64,000 bases of DNA, taken from contig NZ_SZVO01000019.1 of the NCBI RefSeq assembly GCF_005280585.1, positions 62,001 to 126,000 on the forward strand, in the 5' to 3' direction. The DNA comes from Dyadobacter frigoris (GTDB taxonomy: Bacteria > Bacteroidota > Bacteroidia > Cytophagales > Spirosomataceae). How positions within the stretch are numbered: position 1 is the stretch's first letter; every line of letters starts with the position of its first letter. The translations under genes were made by a program, and so were the position numbers. Below the pieces are notes generated by a model. The model saw only the letters and a program-made list of their open reading frames with translations, ran no database searches and was not told the origin of the DNA. This document shows, one piece after another, positions 36,213 to 44,119 of this stretch.

Positions 36213-36239
36213 TTTGATCAGCTTAAAACAATACCTTTG
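36213..36239 (+). promoter_or_regulatory. Candidate Bacteroidota promoter for LysR gene
   Basis: TACCTTTG (36232-36239) matches the Bacteroidota -7 consensus TAnnTTTG, and a TTTG lies 15 bases before it. Spacing is slightly short of the usual range. It ends 22 bases before the LysR start. Confidence 0.4.
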
Positions 36240-36261
36240 AAAAACTGATTTTGAAAAACAA

Positions 36262-37170
36262 ATGATCTCTTTCCGGCATGAAGTTTTTTTTGAGGTTGCT
36301 ATTCATCTGAGCTTTACAAAGGCAAGTCAGGTGCTGAATCTTAGTCAGCCTGCAATCAGTCGCCATATCAAATCATTGGAGGAACTATATAAAACCAGCT
36401 TGTTTGAGCGGGTTGGAAATGCTATTAAACTGACTTTGCCCGGTAATTTATTACTTGATCATTTAAGGCAGGCAAAAGAAGTACAAATCCGTTTGTCGTA
36501 CGCACTGAGTACCCATCAGGACGAATATAATGCTAAAGGAGAATTGCGTTTAGGAGCCAGTACCACCGTTGCTTTGTACATCATTCCTGAAATTTTATCA
36601 GCTTTTCGCCAAAAATATCCCAATGTCAGGATCACACTTTTGAACCGGAATTCTGAAAATGTTTTGAAAGCTTTGGGGAATAATGAAATTGATCTGGGTA
36701 TTATTGAAGGGCAGACCAAAACAACTTCTGTGAGTTACCGGTACTTTCTTTCGGATGAAGTAATTGCCGTTTGTTCACCAAAAAGCGAACTCTGGTTTCG
36801 GGAATCTATTACTTTGGAAGAATTGAAAAATTATCCTGTTGCACTAAGAGAGCGAGGTTCCGGAACGCTGGATTCGGTAAAAGCGGCTTTGGCAGAAGTG
36901 GGAATGAAAATTACGGATCTCAAAAATAATATATCACTGGGCGGAACTGAGGCTCTGAAAAACTTTTTACTGGTTGATAATTGCCTTGGGTTTTTACCGT
37001 TGCGATCTGTTCAAAAAGAATTAATGTCCGGCACTTTGAAGCAGGTTTTGATTGAAGGACTGCATGTTCAGCGGCAATTTTATTTTATACAGCGACATGG
37101 TTCTGAAAGCGATCCGTTCGGTCAGGCTTTCGTACGTTTTGCTTTGCATGGTCATAACAATACGTTATAG
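36262..37170 (+). CDS. LysR-family transcriptional regulator
   Basis: A 302-residue LysR regulator. The N-terminal helix-turn-helix reads FFEVAIHLSFTKASQVLNLS then QPAISRHIKSLEELYKTSLF (about residues 8-47). The inducer-binding domain of the periplasmic-binding-protein type follows (LRLGASTTVALYIIPEIL; LDLGIIEG-type motif at residues of about 147-156). Its gene precedes a threonine-synthase-like gene by 67 bases on the same strand, so it probably regulates that gene or responds to its product. LysR proteins usually regulate a divergent neighbour; here the divergent gene is the Cys-rich orphan. Confidence 0.92.
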   Translation: MISFRHEVFFEVAIHLSFTKASQVLNLSQPAISRHIKSLEELYKTSLFERVGNAIKLTLPGNLLLDHLRQAKEVQIRLSYALSTHQDEYNAKGELRLGASTTVALYIIPEILSAFRQKYPNVRITLLNRNSENVLKALGNNEIDLGIIEGQTKTTSVSYRYFLSDEVIAVCSPKSELWFRESITLEELKNYPVALRERGSGTLDSVKAALAEVGMKITDLKNNISLGGTEALKNFLLVDNCLGFLPLRSVQKELMSGTLKQVLIEGLHVQRQFYFIQRHGSESDPFGQAFVRFALHGHNNTL

Positions 37171-37237
37171 CGTATATTAAAATAGCATTGGTTTTGCTAT
37201 AATTGAAACTATACTTTTGATAAAAAAAATCAAAAGC

Positions 37238-38428
37238 ATGGAAAATACGATGACGCTAACTTCGCATGTAACACACCTGGAATGTGCAATAAGTAAAAAG
37301 AAATTTGATAACCGACAGGTACAGACTTTCTGCTCCAATGAGGCCGAAGGCTGGAAGGCTCCCCTGTTTGCCAAATACGATTTTTTAAATTATGTTGATA
37401 AAGAAGTTCTTTTAGACAGAGAAGCTTCTTTATGGCGATATTTTGAATTCCTGCCTGTTCTGGATCCTGCAAATATTGTAACGCTGGGCGAGGGTATGAC
37501 GCCGCTTTTGCATCTGGAAAATCTTGCCAAAGAATTCGGGATCAACAAATTACTTTTAAAAGACGAATCCCTAAATCCTACCGGATCTTTCAAAGCACGC
37601 GGCCAGGCTGTTGCCGTTTCGAAAATGAAAGAATTGGGAATCAAACAATGTATTGTACCAACCGCGGGAAATGCTGGTGGAGCTTTGGCTGCTTACGGAG
37701 CAAAAGCAAACATTGAAGTTACAGTTGTGATGCCGCGATTGACTCCTGAAATCTTCAAACAGGAATGCCGTTATTTCGGTGCTGAACTTATTCTTGTCGA
37801 TGGTTTGATTAACGATTGCGGGAAACTGGTTGCAGAAATGAAAGCCGAAAATGGCTATTTTGATGTTTCTACAATGAAAGAGCCTTACCGTTTGGAAGGA
37901 AAGAAAACGATGGGTTTTGAAATTGCAGAACAAATGAACTGGGAGTTACCGGATGTCATTTTCTATCCAACTGGTGGTGGAACGGGATTGATCGGTCTTT
38001 GGAAAGCGTTTGAAGAAATGAAACAAGCGGGCTGGATCACCGGGAAATTTCCAAGACTGGTTGCGGTTCAGACAGAAAACTGTCAGCCTATTGTGTGGTC
38101 TTATGAAGGCAAACATAAAAATGCTTCTGCTTACCAGGCTAAACCTTCCATGGCAAACGGCTTGGCCGTTCCGTCTCCTTTCGCAGAAAGACAAATTTTG
38201 GAAATCCTTAAAGAATCCAATGGGTTTGCCATTTCGGTAAGTGAGCAGGAATTACTGGATGGTGTTAAAACTTTGTCAAAAAGAGAAGGATTATTTGTAG
38301 CACCCGAAGGAGGCGCGTTAATTCCGGCTATGAAAAAGGCACTTGAAAACAAATGGGTCAGCCGTGATGAAACGATTTTACTATTAAACACAGGAAGCGG
38401 CTACAAATACGCCGAAAACCTGCTATAA
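37238..38428 (+). CDS. thrC: Threonine synthase-like PLP-dependent enzyme
   Basis: Starts at the ATG at 37238 (MENTMTLTSHVTHLEC); a TTG at 37217 extends the frame but is unlikely. 396 residues. The PLP lysine is Lys119 in NPTGSFKARGQA, the signature of the fold II Ser/Thr dehydratase-threonine synthase family. The phosphate-binding loop is AGNAGGALAAYG (preceded by PT) and a later glycine-rich segment is FYPTGGGTGLIG. Length and the N-terminal Cys-containing segment fit class of thrC that converts O-phosphohomoserine to threonine. It stands outside a thrABC operon and follows a LysR gene, so a second role, for example in a related amino acid, cannot be excluded. Confidence 0.8.
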   Translation: MENTMTLTSHVTHLECAISKKKFDNRQVQTFCSNEAEGWKAPLFAKYDFLNYVDKEVLLDREASLWRYFEFLPVLDPANIVTLGEGMTPLLHLENLAKEFGINKLLLKDESLNPTGSFKARGQAVAVSKMKELGIKQCIVPTAGNAGGALAAYGAKANIEVTVVMPRLTPEIFKQECRYFGAELILVDGLINDCGKLVAEMKAENGYFDVSTMKEPYRLEGKKTMGFEIAEQMNWELPDVIFYPTGGGTGLIGLWKAFEEMKQAGWITGKFPRLVAVQTENCQPIVWSYEGKHKNASAYQAKPSMANGLAVPSPFAERQILEILKESNGFAISVSEQELLDGVKTLSKREGLFVAPEGGALIPAMKKALENKWVSRDETILLLNTGSGYKYAENLL

Positions 38429-38456
38429 CATTCCTATTTCTAAAACCTGTCTTTGA

Positions 38457-38499
38457 AAAGCAAAAGCGGCCCAGAATATTTCTGCGCCGCTTTTGCTTT
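38457..38499. terminator. Bidirectional intrinsic terminator
   Basis: A perfect 14-bp stem (38457-38470 with 38486-38499) with a further inner pairing, between the converging threonine synthase-like and SusD genes; A and T tracts on each side serve both directions. Confidence 0.85.
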
Positions 38500-38544
38500 A
38501 TTAGCCTGAGAGTAAATAATCACAATAACTCTCAACTGAAATAA

Positions 38545-40125
38545 CTATTTCAAAATCCACATTACCCCATTAATATCATCATTACCAGCAAACTGACTTG
38601 TTAATGCTGCTTTGTAATTAACGGTATTGGCAGTTCTTTCGGTCGCAATGTATTGGAAGCGTTTTGCGATACGCTCGCTATTTCCTGTTCCTGGTCCGGT
38701 TGTAAAATTAGGAACGCCTGTACGACGATAAGTGAAATAAGATTCCAAACCGGAATGGCGGAATAAAGCCAGATAACGCTGGTTCAATATTTCAGTCAAA
38801 CCCGCAGAACCTGCTGCATACTTCACAGTCGATTGAGCATAATAAGTATCGAAAGGCGTGTTGACCGGATAGCTGTTGTAAACCGCCGTACTTCCAGGAC
38901 TTCCGGAACTAATGAAATATGCAGAAAAAGATCCCGACGCAGGAATGCCATAAGCAGCCCAGGAAGCCAGGATTCCCGCTTTGTAATAATCCTCGGCAGT
39001 TCCTGATGCGCCTTTAGTTGCCCAACCTCTGTTGATTGCTTCGGCAATGTTGAAACACATTTCAGGATATCCGATCTGAACACTTGGTTCACCGGTATAA
39101 GTCTCGTAATAATGCTTGCGGTTGATAAGAGAATACTCACCAGCGTTTGCTTTTACATACATAATACCCAAATCTTCACCCGGATCAGCACCAAGAAATG
39201 CATTGAAACTTGTAGGACTTGTACCGGCAGAAACCTTCGCAGAAGCAGGTTCGGTTGTAACAAAAACCCGTGGATCCATCAATTTTGTCAGCAAGCCAAC
39301 GTAGGTTGCCGATGAGTTTTCGCGCAATGCGTTAAAACCAAAAGAACCAGGATTTTCAGGATATTTATTCGTTGGGTTGATGTAAGTATATTGAAGATTA
39401 TCATCCGTACTTGTCATCAAAGGATATTTTGTCGGATTTCCTAAAATGGTTGCGAACTGAGTTTTGATATTCAAATCCGTATCACTTTCTTTTTTGCTTA
39501 AATGTACCAAAAGTCTAAGACGGTAGGCATTGACCGTTTTCTGCCATTTGGCTACACTATTACCGAAGTAAATATCACCAGCCAAACGGCTGTCAGACTG
39601 CGCAACCAAAGTTCCGAGCTGCGTATTTGCTTCGTCAAGCCATTTCAAACTTTGGACAAAAACGGTTTTTTGAGAATCATAAACAGGATTCAGGTTTGTA
39701 CCTCCCAAAAGTGCTTCCGTCATAGGGATATCTCCCATCTGAAGGCTCATTTGTGTGAAAAAATAAGCTCTGAAAAATTTCCCCAACGCAGCATAAGGAT
39801 TGATGTCCGTTGTATAAAGTTTCGCCGCTTCTTCTTCCATTTTGATCACGTTTTTCAAAGTGGAATACTTATCCTTGCCTTCTCCAAATACGTATTGGTT
39901 ATTCCCATAATAATCATAATTGATCAGGAAATATTGGTCCCATTTCTCATAATCATCAGCCGGAGCATCGTATAAATCATTCAGGATACCTGTCAGAAGT
40001 AAAGAAGGCGGAACAGTTGTAGGTTTGTTGGAGTTTAGGTTGAGTTCGTCAAAATTCCCTTCACAACCTGCCAGCAGGATCAGTGCCACCAGGGGCAATA
40101 ATCGTTGAAGTGCTAATTTTTTCAT
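38545..40125 (-). CDS. SusD/RagB-family outer-membrane lipoprotein (second pair)
   Basis: A 526-residue SusD-like_2 protein. The signal ends with a good lipobox (ALILLAGC, Cys about residue 21). The following Asn-rich linker (FDELNLNSNKPTTVPPS) is typical of the family. Helical scaffold segments (GKFFRAYFFTQMSLQMGDIP; KWQKTVNAYRLRLLVHLSKK; YPEMCFNIAEAINRGWA) are in place. It lies 23 bases after its SusC partner. Substrate unknown; peptide- or glycan-derived nutrients are both possible for SusD-like_2 proteins. Confidence 0.92.
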   Translation of the reverse strand: MKKLALQRLLPLVALILLAGCEGNFDELNLNSNKPTTVPPSLLLTGILNDLYDAPADDYEKWDQYFLINYDYYGNNQYVFGEGKDKYSTLKNVIKMEEEAAKLYTTDINPYAALGKFFRAYFFTQMSLQMGDIPMTEALLGGTNLNPVYDSQKTVFVQSLKWLDEANTQLGTLVAQSDSRLAGDIYFGNSVAKWQKTVNAYRLRLLVHLSKKESDTDLNIKTQFATILGNPTKYPLMTSTDDNLQYTYINPTNKYPENPGSFGFNALRENSSATYVGLLTKLMDPRVFVTTEPASAKVSAGTSPTSFNAFLGADPGEDLGIMYVKANAGEYSLINRKHYYETYTGEPSVQIGYPEMCFNIAEAINRGWATKGASGTAEDYYKAGILASWAAYGIPASGSFSAYFISSGSPGSTAVYNSYPVNTPFDTYYAQSTVKYAAGSAGLTEILNQRYLALFRHSGLESYFTYRRTGVPNFTTGPGTGNSERIAKRFQYIATERTANTVNYKAALTSQFAGNDDINGVMWILK

Positions 40126-40148
40126 TTTTTTAAAGTCTATGATGTTAA

Positions 40149-43100
40149 TTAAAATAACATGTTCAGATTGAAACCATATCTGCGTGTAGTTGGTGACTGC
40201 AAACTTGTTCCCGTTTGAGAATAGTTGTACTGGTCAAGATCAACATCTTTGAAGCGTTTATCTTTGTAGAAATAAAGCAGATTACGTCCAACCAAAGAAA
40301 CAGTTACTTTTTTGATAAATGAGTTACCAAGCACTTTTCCAGGAATGGTATATCCGAAAGTTACTTCGCGAAGTTTGGCATAAGTTTTACTCATCAGGTT
40401 AGCTTCTGTAACGCCGTAATAAGAACTTACCCACGATTGTACGGATTTGACACTGGTATTAGGCGAGAACTGTAATTCGCTGTAATTTAATATTTTACCA
40501 GTTTGAGAGTCAATATTGATTGCTTGTCCGTTGGCGACAACAACGCCATCCCCAACATAACTACCTTTATAATTAGGATCTCCCGCATGTTGATCGTCCA
40601 AATCACGCGCAACACCCAGAGCACCAGAAGCAGTTTCAATATTTCTGCCTCCACGCATTGTTTTATTATGCATGTAATCGGATGTTTTTCCACCAACACG
40701 GCCGTCAAACTGGAAACCAAGTGAGAAGCTTTTGTAGACAAACTTGTTATAAACACTCCATGCAAATTTTGCATTCAGGTAACCAAGGAACTGTTGTACC
40801 GAGTTTGCCAAAGGAGATCCGGAGCTGTTGTAAATTACTTTACCATCATCTGTTTTCAGGAAAGCGCTTTCATAGAATTTATCAACGCGATCTCCTTTGT
40901 GGAAATATGTTTTGTAAACAGATTGTCCTTCCGGAAGTTCATTATATACTTCTTTGAAAGAACTGTAATTGACAAGAATGTCCCAGCTGAAATCACCTGT
41001 TTTGATAGGCGTTCCTGTAAGCGAAACTTCGTAACCGGTTTTCTTGGTTTTTAATGCATTCAGGTAATAATAGCTATATCCCGTTGCAGAAGAAATAGGG
41101 TTTTGCAAAATCTTCGGACCATCAAGATATTGGAAAGCAGTAAGGCTTAGTCCTAAACGATTTTGTAAAAACTTGGCATCGATACCACCTTCAAAATTTA
41201 CACGGTTGAATGTTTTAATCCCCGGATCGTAAATATTGCTGGTGTAATATGCCGCAGTCTGGCTGTTGTAAGGCTTGGCAGTAGAGTAAACCGAAGACAA
41301 AGAAAAATCCGGCCCGCCATATGGTGACTGATAATTACTTCCGTAACCTAACGGATAATCAAACAATGAATTTCCGGTAGGACTTGCGCCAAGAGCGGTT
41401 ATGGAATTGAAAGGCGCAACACCAACATTTGGATCCGTAGCATCTCCGTGAATTGCAGCAAAAGATCCTCTTACTTTAAGGAAAGAAATAATTTCCGGAA
41501 GTTTGATATAATCAGAAATTGGAGAAGCAACAGAAACACTTGGGTAAAAATAACTGTTTTTGCCGCTTGGCAAAGCAGAAGATTTGTCAACACGGCCTGT
41601 AAGTGCAAGTGTAGCATATTTACCAAAAGATGCATCCATAGAAGCATATCCGCTATAAACTCTCATTTTGGAATCGAAACTGCTTGCCTGAATTGCATTC
41701 AGCGAATTACTGAAACTGTAAACACCCGGAACACTCAGATAATCGGTTGAGGTAAAGCTTGAATTATAAGTGAACAATCTCGCATTTCCACCCACAAAAC
41801 CGGTAAGATTGAAAAACTTACCAATGTTATAGTTGTAGTTAAATTGTGCGTCCGTATTGTTTTCAAACAAGTTTCTGCGGTCTTCACGATAATCACCTTT
41901 GTTTTGGTCACGTCCGTAAGGGTGAGCAGAATAAGGCATTTTTTCTGTCCGGAGTAAATTGTATGTTGTTACCTGGGTGCGGGCATTAACGTTAAGGTGT
42001 TCGTTGATTTTGAAATTCCCCGAAACATATCCGAAAATATCAGTTTTGTAATGACCTCTTGTCCATTCTTTAACCTGGAACCAAGGATTGTGATAACGTT
42101 GATATTCAGCAAAAACAGACTGTGTTCCCACTTTTCCTTCCTGCCAGATTCCTTTAATATCCGGAGATTCAACATCCCAGTCAGCACCTGTCCAAACGGC
42201 AACGTTGTATATCAAACTGTTAGGGCCGTAATCAACATCCGGAAAGTTTGGAGAATATTGACGGTTCAGGTTTAAGTTAGCATCAATTTTCAAACGTGTA
42301 GTTGGGTTAAAAGACCCGAACATATTAAAGTTCGTGATATTAACCGCATTGTTTGGGATAATGCTTTTCTGTGTAGAATGCGAAGCTGAAAAACGCAGGC
42401 TGTAATTATCACCGCTTGTACTCAAAGAGATATTATTTGTGCTTTGGAAACCTGTTTGTAAAAAACGTTGCAGGTTATTCTTTCCACGGGCTACATAAGG
42501 CGTAGGCGTGACGTGGCCTTTCCATTGGTAACCACCAGGAAATGTTGTTACAAATTCCGAGTTAGGGTCATATTTTCCATCGTATTGGGGTATTAACTGT
42601 CCACGGAATTTCGGCCCCCAAACATCATAATCATTGTCATTAAGTCCGCCGCCTTTTCCGTCACCGAATGCATAAAGCTGATTTTCACCACCGCCGTATT
42701 CATCCTGAGTTCTTGGGAAAGCAAGAAAACCTTTGTCGATAGCATTCGTTGAATTGAACTCAACATTCCATCCTTTTTTCTTGTTACCTTTTTTAGTTGT
42801 GATCAAAATAGCTCCGTATTGTGCACGGCTACCATAAAGTGCCGCAGCAGTAGGACCTTTCAAAACAGTATAAGTTTCGATGTCATCCGGGCTCACGTTC
42901 CAGGTGTCTGAGCTAATTGGCACACCATCAACAACATAAAGGCTGATTTCGTTACCTCTCAAAATAACGGTTGGCTTTCTTAGCATTTCGGCAGAAGCTC
43001 CAACAGACAAGCCAGCCACTTTCCCGATAAGACCTGTGATCGGGTTCTGGTCACGAGCCATGGTAAGGTCTTCCCCTTTTACTTCCTGTACCGCGTAGCC

Positions 43101-43502
43101 CAGCTTCCTTGTTTCTTTTTTGATACCAAGGGCAGTGACAACAACTTCCGATAATTCACGGGTGTCTGTCGCTAAATCGATATCCATTACCGACTTATTA
43201 CCAACCGCTGTTTCCTGTTTCAGGAAACCGATCGCTGAAAACATAAGTGTGCTGCCACCATCGGCAACACTGATCTTGAAATGCCCGTTTTCGTCTGTAT
43301 TGGTTCCGGTTGTAGTACCCTTCAATACAATGGAAGCTCCGGGAATAGGCTGGCCGTCGGAAACTGATTTTACAGTTCCCTCAACAGTACGCACCTGAGC
43401 GAACAAATCCGGGACAAAACACAGCTGGATCATAAGCAAAGCAACCAGGACCTGCCTCCAGGGCAAGAGCATCCTGTTTCGCAATCGTAAAGATCGTTTC
43501 AT
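40149..43502 (-). CDS. SusC/RagA TonB-linked outer-membrane transporter without STN domain
   Basis: A 1117-residue SusC-like transporter. After the signal peptide (about 35 residues) it begins directly with a carboxypeptidase-D-like domain (VEGTVKSVSDGQPIPGASIV). The plug follows (VVTALGIKKETRKLGYAVQE; YTVLKGPTAAALYGSRAQYG), then the barrel, ending GFNLNMLF. Unlike the other SusC in this window it has no STN domain and no FecI/FecR genes nearby, so its control must differ. Its SusD partner follows at once. The ligand cannot be deduced. Confidence 0.93.
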   Translation of the reverse strand: MKRSLRLRNRMLLPWRQVLVALLMIQLCFVPDLFAQVRTVEGTVKSVSDGQPIPGASIVLKGTTTGTNTDENGHFKISVADGGSTLMFSAIGFLKQETAVGNKSVMDIDLATDTRELSEVVVTALGIKKETRKLGYAVQEVKGEDLTMARDQNPITGLIGKVAGLSVGASAEMLRKPTVILRGNEISLYVVDGVPISSDTWNVSPDDIETYTVLKGPTAAALYGSRAQYGAILITTKKGNKKKGWNVEFNSTNAIDKGFLAFPRTQDEYGGGENQLYAFGDGKGGGLNDNDYDVWGPKFRGQLIPQYDGKYDPNSEFVTTFPGGYQWKGHVTPTPYVARGKNNLQRFLQTGFQSTNNISLSTSGDNYSLRFSASHSTQKSIIPNNAVNITNFNMFGSFNPTTRLKIDANLNLNRQYSPNFPDVDYGPNSLIYNVAVWTGADWDVESPDIKGIWQEGKVGTQSVFAEYQRYHNPWFQVKEWTRGHYKTDIFGYVSGNFKINEHLNVNARTQVTTYNLLRTEKMPYSAHPYGRDQNKGDYREDRRNLFENNTDAQFNYNYNIGKFFNLTGFVGGNARLFTYNSSFTSTDYLSVPGVYSFSNSLNAIQASSFDSKMRVYSGYASMDASFGKYATLALTGRVDKSSALPSGKNSYFYPSVSVASPISDYIKLPEIISFLKVRGSFAAIHGDATDPNVGVAPFNSITALGASPTGNSLFDYPLGYGSNYQSPYGGPDFSLSSVYSTAKPYNSQTAAYYTSNIYDPGIKTFNRVNFEGGIDAKFLQNRLGLSLTAFQYLDGPKILQNPISSATGYSYYYLNALKTKKTGYEVSLTGTPIKTGDFSWDILVNYSSFKEVYNELPEGQSVYKTYFHKGDRVDKFYESAFLKTDDGKVIYNSSGSPLANSVQQFLGYLNAKFAWSVYNKFVYKSFSLGFQFDGRVGGKTSDYMHNKTMRGGRNIETASGALGVARDLDDQHAGDPNYKGSYVGDGVVVANGQAINIDSQTGKILNYSELQFSPNTSVKSVQSWVSSYYGVTEANLMSKTYAKLREVTFGYTIPGKVLGNSFIKKVTVSLVGRNLLYFYKDKRFKDVDLDQYNYSQTGTSLQSPTTRRYGFNLNMLF

Positions 43503-44119
43503 AAAGTGGAATTGTTAAAAAGTGAAAAATTTTGGGTAAAAGATTTTAGGACATAAAAAAGACTTGAAAGGGCCTGAATTATGAAAGCGTAAACTTACTT
43601 GTATAGTATTACTTAATTATTAATGAATTATTAACAAACCAAAATACGGGTAATATTTAGATAATCAAATTATTATTTCGTTATTTTTTAATTGCAAAGA
43701 ATTAATAATGAGTATTATATGGAAAGGTGTATTAAGTAGATAATTTAAAATCATAAGCTGAGAAATCAAATCCCAGTGCTAACTTATGTTTACAAATTTT
43801 CAATAATTTATAAAAGCATAAAAATTTCGGGAAATTCTATAACGCAACTTTATTTGTAACTAAATGGTGATTTAATTTTCAATTTAATGAAGCCGGAAAT
43901 TCATGGCGAAACCTATATTCCGTAATTGAAAAAGAAAGTATAAATTGAAATGCGTGGAAGCGTAATAGCTGACGGGAATATTGGCAGATAATTGCTTTGC
44001 AACAGAAGCTATATACTGGTGCAGGCTTAAACCTGATAAATATTTGTCACAAAAAAGCCTGGTTTGTACTGTAAATACAAATCAGGCCTTTTATTTTTAT
44101 TATAATTTTGAAGCTTAAA
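43503..44119. other. Long AT-rich intergenic region
   Basis: About 620 bases between the second SusC start and the DNA polymerase I stop. It holds the SusC promoter region near its left end (a TAAGTTTA on the minus strand about 95 bases before the start resembles the TAnnTTTG -7 element) and the polA terminator at its right end. No convincing gene or RNA was seen in the rest. Confidence 0.5.
44057..44087 (-). terminator. Intrinsic terminator of DNA polymerase I gene
   Basis: A 12-bp stem with one G-T pair (44057-44068 with 44076-44087), a 7-base loop and six T at the minus-strand exit, 32 bases beyond the stop. Confidence 0.85.
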
